A stretch of 64,000 nucleotides of DNA from Pseudomonadota bacterium (GCA_023412495.1 JAEYNP010000105.1:1-64000), one strand, 5' to 3'; numbered from the stretch's first letter, positions 1 through 7,559 are shown. Notes: generated from the letters alone by a model not told the origin. Numbers and translations are program-made.

Positions 1-1
1 T

Positions 2-199
2 ACCTTTGCTTACTATTATTCACCTGAATATGTTGACGATCCTTTTGTACCACCATCAAAGCAAAGCCTAGAAGCAGGTATACATACCATTAATCTTAGT
101 GGTCCTATGGGAGTCTCAGAACACCTAATAGTAAAGTCAAATGGTATCGGTTTCACAATACTTGAACATGTTATCATTGATAGAAAAAAAACAATCTAA
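2..199 (+). CDS. C-terminal end of an unknown protein (partial)
   Basis: An open frame enters from the left edge and stops at TAA 197-199, giving 65 residues that end in HVIIDRKKTI. The frame is free of stops and its composition is protein-like, but the start is outside the window and I do not recognise a family. It is AT-rich like the polymerase gene next to it and converges on that gene, with two hairpins in between. It is probably part of the same mobile element; that is inference from position and composition only. Confidence 0.45.
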   Translation, partial: TFAYYYSPEYVDDPFVPPSKQSLEAGIHTINLSGPMGVSEHLIVKSNGIGFTILEHVIIDRKKTI

Positions 200-245
200 T
201 CTGATTAATTATTCCTTTCCTTCCTAATAATATATAAACACAGAA

Positions 246-284
246 GCATAGGCAATTCTAAATTCTCTTCAGAATCGCCTATGC
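246..284. terminator. 14-bp inverted repeat, possible bidirectional terminator
   Basis: The arms GCATAGGCAATTCT (246-259) and AGAATCGCCTATGC (271-284) pair with one G-T type mismatch around an 11-nt loop. It sits between two convergent genes, where a terminator is expected, but there is no clean T-run on either side. Confidence 0.4.
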
Positions 285-298
285 AATTCAATTTATGT

Positions 299-328
299 AT
301 GGCCGGTACATTCCTATGCACTGGCCAT
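299..328 (-). terminator. Hairpin just downstream of the polymerase gene
   Basis: ATGGCCGGT (299-307) pairs with ACTGGCCAT (320-328) with one wobble. It begins 11 bp past the polymerase stop codon on the minus strand. No T-run follows, so a role in mRNA 3' end formation is only likely. Confidence 0.35.
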
Positions 329-339
329 AAAATTGAAAA

Positions 340-2247
340 TTAGGCCAATTCTGACATCTCATTCACCTGTGGCAGTACTGGTATGATATAATCAGGTAGA
401 GCATCATCTTCCTTCAGTACTCCACGTTTTACAAGCACCTTCTTCAGTATCTTCCGGTACGACTGCACCATTTGATCCCATACTATTTTTCCTTTATTTA
501 CAGGGAAATACAATTCATCATGCACTGGCAATACAGGGATGTTCTGCCTTATCATCAGTTCATATAAACAGTCATCCATGATCTGGCTGTCAATGTTCAT
601 TGCGTCAATGGCAAAATCACTATTTAAGTAATTTCTTATACCGTCATGATAGTCTGCAAAGTCTTGTATCACTTTGACGCAATTCTCTTGTGATATGTGC
701 ACATTATGGTTTTCCCGGAACTTCTTCTGCAAAGCCTTCTTTGATGAAGTGATATCCATTGCATTTAACGTTACCATTGCTACATCCTTTAAGTATTTCC
801 TCCATGATTGGCATCCTTTAACGTTGTAAGGTTTGTCTATGCACTCCTTCATGTTCAGGTGATATCCCATGACAGTATGGAAACTGCCAAAGTCTAGGGA
901 GTCCATAGGAATATCATTATTGAGGTATATACTCTTACGCATCAGCTTGTTCATCGATTGATAGAGAGGCCCATAGAAGCGGCCATGTTTATCCAGACTC
1001 CTTCTTGAGAAGACTCTGAACAAATCGGTATGATTTATCTTAAACTCAAGACTATGAACGATTACATGCATGTTTGAAGTCTTCTTCTTGTACTTATCAA
1101 TCTCTATTAACTTATTGTATTCTTTATCTATTTCATTATGTTCTTCTTCTGAAACTGTACGAGTAAGCCCCCTAAAAACAATTGGTTCATCAGTATCTTC
1201 TCTATATATTATTCCTTCTAATTTATTCAATTCATATACTTTATTCATTATTCTTCTTCTTTCTTTTAATTTCTTAATAAGTATCTTAGGTAGTTTATCA
1301 TTATCAATATTGATAACATTAACTTTTCTATTTATATATTTTAATATATTATCTATTTTAACTATTTTATTTTTAATAGTTATACTATATTCTATCTTTA
1401 GATCAGATATTTTATTAGTTATATAATTTCTATATAATTCTTCAATAAAGAAGCCGTTGTCAAAAACGGCGTCTTTTAACTTCAGTGTAAACTTACAAGT
1501 TTTATAATAATTGTTATATAGTTCTACTTTGCTAGCCAGTTCTTTGGATTTATCAATATCTTTCTTTTCTGTTATTGGTATTATAATAGTCTTTTTACCT
1601 TTTGCATTTATCCTTTTATCCTTATCTGTTAATACTATAAGTTTTCTGTCTGTCTCTTCAATTTTATTTACAGATTCTATTTGATCACAAAAGAACAAAC
1701 TTCCTTTCGAAGTAAAACTAATTCTTGTTTCATACTTTCTGTATCTACTTATATTGGCTCTTTTCCTGTCTATGTATCCAAGTAAAATTAGTGCATCTAT
1801 TACAAACATGAACGGTTTATAATGATGATTATTGTATCTTTTACCCCGTCCATAATTTCCTTTAGTCCTTGAAATTCTTAGTAAAGTTTTTGTCTTGTGT
1901 GCTAATATAAGATTATTTATTATCTGCTTTATTAAAAAGTCCAAATAATTAACGTTTTCATCTTTCTGTAGAAAAACGCAGGTTTCAAAAGCATTTTTTT
2001 TAAATGATAATATTTCTCTTTCGTTTAATTTGATTGAATTTTCATTTTTTTCGAATTTTTCTGATACTTCTTTATCTAAAACGATGTTTAGCAACCTTGA
2101 CATTTCCTTTTTAACTGCTTCACACTTGTTGGCAAAATATTTATATGCATCTGGTGATTTAAATGCCAATCCTCTATTTCCGAATATTATATCTTCATGA
2201 TATGTATCATAGCCAATGTTACAACTTTTAATTTTTAATGCTTCCAT
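340..2247 (-). CDS. Divergent family-A-like polymerase/primase-type protein of a mobile element
   Basis: A 635-residue protein. The C-terminal 220 residues carry what read as palm motifs of family A nucleic-acid polymerases: a motif A-like segment LDFGSFHTVMGYHL, a middle block with WRKYLK and a conserved-looking LNA, then IDSQIMDD, and a motif C-like PVHDELYFP near residue 590. I associate this arrangement (LD.xS.H ... LNA ... DS ... VLPVHD) with uncharacterised proteins of plasmids, phages and integrated elements. The N-terminal 350 residues are lysine-rich and unassigned; a short stretch around residues 140-180 could be a winged helix. It follows an 84-residue gene by 12 bp, probably as one operon. 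By inference it copies or primes the element's DNA. Template, substrate and true polymerase activity are unproven. Composition is far more AT-rich than the chromosome to the right, consistent with transfer. Confidence 0.7.
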   Translation of the reverse strand: MEALKIKSCNIGYDTYHEDIIFGNRGLAFKSPDAYKYFANKCEAVKKEMSRLLNIVLDKEVSEKFEKNENSIKLNEREILSFKKNAFETCVFLQKDENVNYLDFLIKQIINNLILAHKTKTLLRISRTKGNYGRGKRYNNHHYKPFMFVIDALILLGYIDRKRANISRYRKYETRISFTSKGSLFFCDQIESVNKIEETDRKLIVLTDKDKRINAKGKKTIIIPITEKKDIDKSKELASKVELYNNYYKTCKFTLKLKDAVFDNGFFIEELYRNYITNKISDLKIEYSITIKNKIVKIDNILKYINRKVNVINIDNDKLPKILIKKLKERRRIMNKVYELNKLEGIIYREDTDEPIVFRGLTRTVSEEEHNEIDKEYNKLIEIDKYKKKTSNMHVIVHSLEFKINHTDLFRVFSRRSLDKHGRFYGPLYQSMNKLMRKSIYLNNDIPMDSLDFGSFHTVMGYHLNMKECIDKPYNVKGCQSWRKYLKDVAMVTLNAMDITSSKKALQKKFRENHNVHISQENCVKVIQDFADYHDGIRNYLNSDFAIDAMNIDSQIMDDCLYELMIRQNIPVLPVHDELYFPVNKGKIVWDQMVQSYRKILKKVLVKRGVLKEDDALPDYIIPVLPQVNEMSELA

Positions 2248-2259
2248 GTATACCTCATA

Positions 2260-2514
2260 TTAATTATTATTATCTGTAATTTGATTTTCTTTATCTAAAG
2301 TCCTTGCAAATAAATTATCGAAAACATCGTTGCAATATTCTTCTTCGTTCAATAGTTTATCCAACTCCGCTTCCTCCTCTTTACTTAATAATCCTACCAA
2401 ATTTCCTAATTGGTTAATTCTGTAGTTATCTTCGATCAATCTGATGCTTCCATCTTGATAGATAACGACAACTGCCTTAATAACATCCATAACTTGAAAT
2501 TCATCTACGGCCAT
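2260..2514 (-). CDS. Small acidic protein upstream of the polymerase gene
   Basis: An 84-residue acidic protein (MAVDEFQVMDV...) with no family I can name. A predicted beta-rich first half (VVVIYQDGSIRLIEDNYRI) is followed by an acidic helix (SKEEEAELDKLLNEEEY). The stop codon is 12 bp before the polymerase start on the same strand, so the two are probably co-transcribed. It may be a partner or regulator of the polymerase; nothing in the sequence shows which. Confidence 0.55.
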   Translation of the reverse strand: MAVDEFQVMDVIKAVVVIYQDGSIRLIEDNYRINQLGNLVGLLSKEEEAELDKLLNEEEYCNDVFDNLFARTLDKENQITDNNN

Positions 2515-2540
2515 GCTTTCACCTCATTGGTAAATGTTTA

Positions 2541-2578
2541 AAATAAAAAAACCCTGTACTCAAAATAGAGAAACAGGG
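2541..2578 (-). terminator. Rho-independent terminator or attenuator upstream of the polymerase operon
   Basis: Read on the minus strand, CCCTGT (2578-2573) pairs with ACAGGG (2557-2552) and is followed by TTTTTTATTT. It lies 30-60 bp before the 84-residue gene and in its direction, so it either ends a short upstream transcript or attenuates the operon. Confidence 0.55.
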
Positions 2579-2894
2579 CGCAGTAAAATATATAATAAAA
2601 TTATTTTTATTTTATTCACATGGCTGTCTGTTTCTCTAATGTCCTTGGTTGAGTGGTACTAAAAAAAAATTATTTTATTTTCCAAAATATAATAAAAATT
2701 AATCCTGACCAATCATAACCCTTTACTGATACCGAATATACGTTGAAATAAAATAATATCAAGAGGCAAATGATACTTTTGAAAAAAAATAATTAATACA
2801 GATAATATAGTTCCGCTAAATTTCATATCTGCCTGTTTTTGCTCGGAAACATAACAATCTATCTGTTATCATTTCTTTTATAGCCAAGAAATAA

Positions 2895-2962
2895 AAAGAT
2901 TCTTATCTTTTATCTCCAAGTGCCATTAGTGACATCGCAGAAAATAAAAGATTCTTATCTTT
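2895..2962. repeat. Two copies of a 16-bp palindrome
   Basis: AAAGATTCTTATCTTT occurs at 2895-2910 and again at 2947-2962, 52 bp apart. Each copy is an inverted repeat with arms AAAGAT/ATCTTT. They lie upstream of the element's only operon here and beside the hairpin cluster, so they may be protein-binding sites for replication or autoregulation. Confidence 0.6.
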
Positions 2963-2969
2963 CCAACCA

Positions 2970-3250
2970 ACAACTCTTCACCATATATATAATATGTATC
3001 CGTGGTGGGAGAGTTGTTAACGCTGATGGTTCGGAAGAAACTTCCTCTTCTACCAGAGGAACGACTATTTCCCGTATCGCTGGATGTGGATGATGGCTCC
3101 AGTCCAGCGTGTGCCAGTGATAGTGCAGTAGGTACCGCTCTGCATTGATACTGGTTTATTTCCTATGCCACTTCGACAAAGGTCAATCTCGAAACCATAT
3201 CACGCCGACTATGGTAGCGTTGCCCATGCCAACATGCTATCCCGCATGAC
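2970..3250. other. Cluster of consecutive stem-loops in an ORF-free part of the element
   Basis: Consecutive imperfect inverted repeats are visible: 2970-3017 (ACAACTCTTCACCA with TGGTGGGAGAGTTGT, one bulge), 3044-3059 (CCTCT/AGAGG), 3078-3109 (CGCTGGA/TCCAGCG), 3114-3154 (CCAGT...TGCAG with CTGCA...ACTGG) and 3215-3239 (TAGCGTTG with CAAC-GCTA, 2-nt bulge). No coding frame of note crosses them. A replication origin, a single-strand initiation site or a structured RNA would fit; the sequence does not decide. Confidence 0.45.
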
Positions 3251-3716
3251 GTTCAGTCAGAATTAGCTTTTCCTTTATCTAGTCAGCACCGACAACTGAT
3301 CAGTAGAAGATGAAGTTGCTGTTGAAAGCAGCAGGTAGGACAGCAGAGTTTATTAAAGGAAATGCTTTAGTGGTGCGGCACTACACTTACCTTTTTAACA
3401 GCATATGATCGTATTGCCACAAAAGGTTATGCACCTGTCAATAACAATCAATCAAATACCATGAAATTACGGTATGATATCTTGTTTTATTGGGAGAAAT
3501 GTAGTAAAATTATGCCTGTTTGATGTGGTTAATGTGATGATGTAGGTGGAGGTAAACATAAGGAAGCATTTTCATGGTTGTCACAACCGAAAAAATGCTA
3601 GAAAAGGTGGGTATCTTCACCATATCTTCATCAGGTAATGTTACAGAGAATGAAGGAGTGGATAGTTTGTTGATAATAAAAGGAAAAATCTGAAAAGCTT
3701 TTTGAGAAATCTATAA
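3251..3716. other. Element end without a recognised gene
   Basis: No convincing gene. The longest candidate I see near the junction is a 39-codon ORF at 3574-3693 (+), starting MVVTTEKMLEKVG, with no family signal. No integrase gene is present in the window, so the recombinase must lie to the left or be lost. Confidence 0.4.
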
Positions 3717-3761
3717 CTCCGAAGCCAAAGGTCGCGGGTTCGAATCCCGCCTCGTCTACCA
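3717..3761 (+). other. Displaced 3' half of a tRNA-Arg(CCG) gene: attachment-site junction
   Basis: The sequence has the order of a tRNA 3' half: anticodon loop CTCCGAA, 3' anticodon stem GCCAA, variable loop AGGTC, T-arm GCGGG-TTCGAAT-CCCGC, acceptor strand CTCGTCT, discriminator A and encoded CCA (3759-3761). The five bases before the loop (TATAA) cannot pair with GCCAA and no 5' half lies upstream, so this is not a functional gene. Such a displaced tRNA 3' end is the usual mark of tyrosine-recombinase integration into a tRNA gene. The intact tRNA should lie off the left edge, at the element's other end. Base composition shifts at this point, from AT-rich to GC-richer. Confidence 0.8.
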
Positions 3762-3769
3762 AAAAAAAC

Positions 3770-3805
3770 AGGCACTTATCGAGATTGTCGGTAAGTGCCT
3801 TTTTC
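3770..3805 (+). terminator. Rho-independent terminator of the original tRNA gene
   Basis: AGGCACTTA (3770-3778) pairs perfectly with TAAGTGCCT (3792-3800) and is followed by TTTTTC. It follows the displaced tRNA 3' end by 8 bp, so it is the ancestral terminator of the chromosomal tRNA-Arg. Confidence 0.8.
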
Positions 3806-3899
3806 TTTGCCCCTTCTGCTGCCCCTAAGCTAATTACACCTTCTCAAAATGTAGCGCGTCGCGAGGTTTGAAACCATTTTTGCAGTATGCTTTTCAAGT

Positions 3900-4703
3900 T
3901 CAATATGGTTGAGTTTCCTGGGGTAAGGCATCTGCCTCCTGTTTTTCCTCCAACACAGCTATCAGATTTGAAGAAAATAAATATAAGCCAAGGAGGCCTT
4001 GTTTAGCTTCCCGGTCTGTAACTTCCGCATGAACGCCTTTTGAAGCTACATCATTCAGTCTACGAACAAAGACGCTGAGGTAATCCATCTCTGCCCGTAG
4101 CAATCTACCAGAACTGCTTGAAGAAGTCTGGGATGCACAAAACTCATGTAGGCGATTTAGATATTGCTCTTCACCTAGTTCACGCGTTACACCATCTCGG
4201 CATTTTACAGGACTGGTAGTCGGTGGAAAGTGATAGTCAGCAACTGCTTTAACGACTCGTCTTATCGAGGTAAGCAACAGGGCATGATCTTCGGATTCTT
4301 TCGAGCCAATTAGGCTGGCGGCTTTTCGTAGCTTCTCATAAGTAACTTGAGAGCGCGCTGCATAGTAGTTATGCACATCGTTTTGCACTGATGCCATCAG
4401 ATCCGATGCTTGTTCAGCTGACTGTAGCTGATGTTCAATTCGTATTGCATAATTCAAGCATCTCGTTCGGATACGTTCCAGAATTATTTGGCATGCTTGT
4501 ATCTTCAGGCGTATTTGACTTTTTAGTTGCGTATGCCGGTCGGTAAATGCTGCTGTATCAAATTCTCCCATCCCTGGAGGAAGTCGAAAATCGTCAATGG
4601 TTTTTTCCATTTGCTCAACTTCGCCGATTAGATTGCCAACACCCATCGCCAGAACGTTTTTGCTTTCATCGTCTACTAGTAAGAGTAGTTGATCTTTCTC
4701 TCT
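3900..4703 (-). pseudogene. HEPN-like C-terminal part of a frameshifted gene
   Basis: The frame is open from just after TGA 4706-4704 and runs to the stop at 3900; the first ATG within it is at 4646 (248 residues). Reading back from that ATG, the frame continues REKDQLLLLVDDESKNVLA, which joins smoothly onto the end of the preceding frame (DRWIEER). The two frames therefore look like one ~356-residue gene broken by a one-base change in the AGAGAGAAAG tract near 4695-4703. The protein is mostly helical and ends with LNDVASKGVHAEVTDREA, a pattern I associate with HEPN-type C-terminal domains of abortive-infection proteins. That family call is tentative. A sequencing error, or translation from ATG 4646 as a separate protein, are alternatives. 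Confidence 0.55.
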
Positions 4704-4969
4704 TCAATCCAACGATCTTGTGTGGTTTTCCATAGGAATTCTTGAGCTTTCCTTTGAAGGTGTTCAGTCTCATCAAAAAAAGCCACCCTCATTTGGTCGG
4801 TGTCGGGGTAAAGCTCACGCAAAAAGGTAATGACACTGAATGTGTCTCCAATTTTTTTCGCCAGACGTAAGCATGCCACAGTAGCCTTGTCGACAGCGCC
4901 AGACTCTACATGGTCATAGATCCGTTCTATTAATGCATGTTCATCCATTCCGGAAATCCTTGCATTCAA
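4676..4969 (-). pseudogene. AbiTii-like N-terminal part of the same frameshifted gene
   Basis: A 97-residue frame (MNARISGMDEHALIERIYD...) ending in a stop at 4676 soon after DRWIEER. Its content (CLRLAKKIGD, FLRELYPD) recalls the helical N-terminal domain of AbiTii-type proteins, where CL.LA...G is followed by EL. It overlaps the next frame by about 28 bp and reads into it if one base is restored. It starts 12 bp after the stop of the broken MBL-fold gene, so the two were once an operon. A defence role is inferred from family resemblance and partnership. Confidence 0.5.
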
Positions 4970-4981
4970 TCTGGACGTTGA

Positions 4982-5248
4982 TCAGGCGCTAGATACTGAT
5001 AGATAGGCATTTCCTTTTGAATTTTTACCTACCTCAATAGCTATAAACCCATCATTCCTTGTTGTTAAGCAGTGTCGCTCTTCTGACGAGTTGTCTCTCT
5101 TTTTAATCTTCCATCCCTTTGCGTGATACGAATAGCGATCCTTCGCATCAGTATCTTGGACTCCACCGTCGCTTACTATGCATAGATGATTGCTGATGGT
5201 GAATTGATTGGAAACCCTGCAGTCAGCGGTGGTGTGAGTATTACGCAT
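4982..5248 (-). pseudogene. C-terminal fragment of an MBL-fold (ComEC-like) hydrolase gene
   Basis: From about 5197 down to the stop at 4982 the frame encodes LCIVSDGGVQDTDAKDRYS, then KGWKIKKR, ERHCLTTRNDGFIAIEVG and YLSV. I recognise this order (ISDG, DT.A..RYS, GW, LTTR.DG) as the C-terminal part of ComEC-like metallo-beta-lactamase-fold proteins. The first ~17 codons of the open frame (5248-5198) are antisense to the next fragment and are not genuine. The catalytic N-terminal half is absent. Confidence 0.6.
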
Positions 5249-5404
5249 TTCAATTCGAAAGATTGTGGAGTATCAAATATTAACAACCATAGCGGCGTGG
5301 TCGTTTTTGAGTACCTTGGTGTAACCATAGTAATTCCTGGTGACAATGAACCCGCATCATGGCAGGAACTTATGAAACAACCCATGGCCTGTAAACATTT
5401 TTGA
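5186..5404 (+). pseudogene. Inverted middle fragment of the same MBL-fold gene
   Basis: The plus-strand frame encodes GNPAVSGGVSITHF, NINNHSGVVVFEYLG and VTIVIPGDNEPASWQELM, which matches the middle of the same MBL family (NP..GG, NNHS, PGDNEP.SW..L). It lies on the opposite strand to the C-terminal fragment and a TAG directly precedes its ATG. The simplest reading is that an internal segment was inverted, with a breakpoint near 5186-5200. The HHGR stretch that should link the two fragments, and the whole N-terminus, are missing. Confidence 0.55.
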
Positions 5405-5423
5405 AAAAAATCTGAAGAAATTC

Positions 5424-5473
5424 AGCCGGTCTCGAGATGAACCTTTATTAAAGGTCTGCGTGAGATGCCGGCT
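5424..5473. terminator. Nested hairpin between the MBL remnant and the Fic gene
   Basis: AGCCGG (5424-5429) pairs with CCGGCT (5468-5473), with TCTC/GAGA and an inner ACCTTT/AAAGGT stem. CCCTTTTTAT follows on the plus strand. It lies 17 bp past the Fic stop on the minus strand and can end transcription from either side. Confidence 0.5.
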
Positions 5474-5489
5474 CCCTTTTTATCCCTTG

Positions 5490-6656
5490 TCAATTCAGCT
5501 TCTGGTCCGGCAAGGACTCCTGCAGGACATGGATGTTCGCGCTATATTTCTGCGATTCCTTATCTTTGATAAGTAGCCCCATCTCAATCAATTCGTTGAT
5601 ATCCCTGGTAAGCGTCGCCCGACCAAGCTGGGAGTAGGCAATGGTCACTTCCGGTTTGGTGGTGATCATCTCGTTCATACTCAGCAACTTGTCGATCGGC
5701 ATTGCCAGCATCAGGTCACGCTTTCTGAGAAATACGCCTTTTTTAGTATACTTGTAGTTAGAGAACGACCCGTAGACATGGTTTCTCCAGAAAATCTTCA
5801 ACTGACCCATCTGGATGATCTCCATATTCTCGATAAGGCCATCGCGAAAACCTTGAACTGCATATTCTATAAACTTGGTCAGGTTCCTTTCCTTTCGGCA
5901 ATTGTTCAAGTGGCGGTAGTATTCGGTCCTGGTCAGGTTGTAGAAATTGGAAAGGATATGAGATGTTATGCTGGGCAGGCCGGCGCGCAGCAGAATATAG
6001 AACTCGGTAAGCCGACCAGTCCTGCCGTTGCCATCTCCGAACGGATGAATCCATTCTATATACACGTGCGTGACGATTGCCTGAATCACAGCGGTCTGAA
6101 AATCTTGCTCCCTGTGAAAATGGAATTCATCTCGAAGCCAGCCGCACAATTTATCCACAAGTTCGGGTATGTATCGGTGATCGGGCGTGAGATAGGGGCC
6201 TACCGTCCGCCGGTCCTCTCGCCACCTGCCAGGGATAGCGTCCAGGTGCTCGCCGAGGTCTTTGGAGATCATTTCGTGAAACCAGCGGAGCAGCTCGGGA
6301 GTTATCGGCCACTCTTTGCTTTCCAAAACTACTTCCTTGAGCAGAATGTTGAAGGCCTCGATGACGTTTGATACCTCTTTCTGCAAATACTCTCTGCTCG
6401 GAGGAAGCTTCTCTCCTTCGAATACTTTCTCTACCTCCTCCTGAGATAGGGTGTTCCCCTCTATCGCCGTGGTCGCCTGGGCACCCTTGATAAGCGAAAC
6501 CTCCAGCAGCCTCTTCCGCTCCTGTGGGCGCAACGGCGTTTGGGAAATTATTCTTACCAGTGCCTCACATTCGCCCAGCATGTAGATCGTCGGCGGCGTG
6601 AGATCCCAATCTCTCCTGAAACTGATATGTTGATACATATCCATATCCACCTCCAA
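5490..6656 (-). CDS. Fic family protein (predicted AMPylase) with N-terminal inhibitory helix
   Basis: 388 residues. The Fic catalytic motif HPFGDGNGRTGR is complete: His is the general base, Asp binds the metal and the two Arg contact the nucleotide phosphates. An inhibitory motif TTAIEGN of the (S/T)xxxE(G/N) type lies near residue 63, ahead of the Fic core, as in class II Fic proteins that hold their own active site shut. The C-terminal ~100 residues (SNYKYTKKGVFLRKRDLM, then YSQLGRATLTRDINELIEMG) look like a winged helix, common in this group. The family transfers AMP from ATP to a protein hydroxyl; the target is unknown. The start MEVDMDMYQH has two nearby in-frame alternatives (codons 5 and 7). 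It lies alone between a decayed operon and HicAB and may act in a stress or toxin-like role. Confidence 0.85.
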   Translation of the reverse strand: MEVDMDMYQHISFRRDWDLTPPTIYMLGECEALVRIISQTPLRPQERKRLLEVSLIKGAQATTAIEGNTLSQEEVEKVFEGEKLPPSREYLQKEVSNVIEAFNILLKEVVLESKEWPITPELLRWFHEMISKDLGEHLDAIPGRWREDRRTVGPYLTPDHRYIPELVDKLCGWLRDEFHFHREQDFQTAVIQAIVTHVYIEWIHPFGDGNGRTGRLTEFYILLRAGLPSITSHILSNFYNLTRTEYYRHLNNCRKERNLTKFIEYAVQGFRDGLIENMEIIQMGQLKIFWRNHVYGSFSNYKYTKKGVFLRKRDLMLAMPIDKLLSMNEMITTKPEVTIAYSQLGRATLTRDINELIEMGLLIKDKESQKYSANIHVLQESLPDQKLN

Positions 6657-6849
6657 TCAAATATTATCTACAAATAACCCCTGCTATTTATTTAAACGTT
6701 TGTAAAATAATTTGTAAAGATGTTTGTGCAAAGCTTGTGGAGCAATAAAGATTGCTGAGATGGGGATCTAAAGGGGGCGGCCGTTGTAAGGATTAGTAGC
6801 TTCTACAAGGGTGTTGAGCGCTGTTTCATGCTGCGGGCCTTGCGCGCAG

Positions 6850-6883
6850 AAATAAAAAAAGCCCGATCCTTTTGGACCGGGCT
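6850..6883 (-). terminator. Rho-independent terminator of hicAB
   Basis: AGCCCGATCC (6860-6869) pairs with GGACCGGGCT (6874-6883) around TTTT with one mismatch. Read on the minus strand it is followed by TTTTTTTATT. It lies about 40 bp past the hicB stop. Confidence 0.75.
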
Positions 6884-6921
6884 CGGGCTTGTACTAGTCC
6901 AACTTTGGACCCGCCGGTGTC

Positions 6922-7329
6922 TCACCCGTGGACAATCCTTTCGAGCGCTGCATTAACCAGGAAGCCGCTACGGGTTTCCCCGTGGGCCGAGGCATAGCGA
7001 TCGATACGGGACAGAATCCGGCGCGGCATGCTGATATTGACCCGCTCCGTCTGGTCATCAAGCAAAGCCCCGTCGACCTCGACGACCGCCCACAACCAGC
7101 CGGCGAACTCGGGATTTTTTACGTGATCGGCCAGTCTCCCGGGTGCCGGAATGGTACCATTATCATCCAGGACGGTCTCGATCCACAGGGCAATGGCCTC
7201 CTTGCTGTTTTCAACCGCTTCGTCCAGAGAGTCTCCGGCCGAAAAACAGCCGGGAAGATCGGGCACGACAACGCCATAGGCGTGATCGTCGCTACCGGGT
7301 TCGATGGCGATGGGATATTTCAATTTCAT
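6922..7329 (-). CDS. hicB: HicB-type antitoxin
   Basis: 135 residues. The N-terminal half is the partial RNase H-like HicB fold (YPIAIEPGSDDHAYGVVVPDLPGC, then SLDEAVENSKEAI). The C-terminal half has a ribbon-helix-helix-like segment (RVNISMPRRILSRIDRYA, TRSGFLVNAAL) that would bind the operator. HicB normally neutralises the HicA mRNA interferase and represses the operon. Its ATG overlaps the stop of the upstream hicA frame (ATGA), so the two were translationally coupled. As hicA here is frameshifted, HicB may now be an orphan antitoxin. Confidence 0.88.
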   Translation of the reverse strand: MKLKYPIAIEPGSDDHAYGVVVPDLPGCFSAGDSLDEAVENSKEAIALWIETVLDDNGTIPAPGRLADHVKNPEFAGWLWAVVEVDGALLDDQTERVNISMPRRILSRIDRYASAHGETRSGFLVNAALERIVHG

Positions 7330-7524
7330 GGCTTCTTTACCTCCTTCAGTCCCGCCTGCTTCAGGATCTTGTTGACCAGGCCGACACCGAGGTCTTGTTT
7401 GGGATGCGGGACGGTGAGATGCCCCGGCCGCTCAGGATGGGAAAAAACGTGGTGCGAACCCTTCACGCCTCGCAGTAATCCACCCGGCCGCCTCAAGCTG
7501 TTTGATAAGCTCTTTGCTGTTCAT
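7326..7524 (-). pseudogene. hicA: hicA toxin gene broken by a one-base frameshift
   Basis: The frame starts MNSKELIKQLEAAGW, the standard HicA N-terminus, and runs out of frame after ITARREG. In the next frame the rest is perfect HicA: GSHHVFSHPERPGHLTVPHP then KQDLGVGLVNKILKQAGL. Removing one base near 7464-7472 (the CGT in GAGGCGTGAAG) restores ARVKGSHH, including the catalytic His of the GSHH motif. The corrected product would be ~65 residues, normal for HicA. The restored frame ends in a TGA that overlaps the hicB ATG. Either the toxin is dead or the sequence has an indel error. Confidence 0.8.
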
Positions 7525-7531
7525 GTTGTGT

Positions 7532-7559
7532 ATTATACACATGATTGTTTTTCCGTCAA
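7532..7559 (-). promoter_or_regulatory. Sigma-70 promoter with operator-like palindrome for hicAB
   Basis: On the minus strand there is TTGACG (7559-7554), a 16-bp spacer, and a perfect TATAAT (7537-7532). The -10 box lies inside the palindrome GTGTATAATACAC (7540-7528), the kind of site HicB could bind to shut off the operon. Only seven bases separate the -10 box from the hicA ATG, so transcription would begin at or next to the start codon, giving a leaderless mRNA. Confidence 0.75.

Noticed and set aside
3000..3716. A decayed integrase next to the tRNA junction
   Set aside because: No frame on either strand shows tyrosine or serine recombinase motifs.
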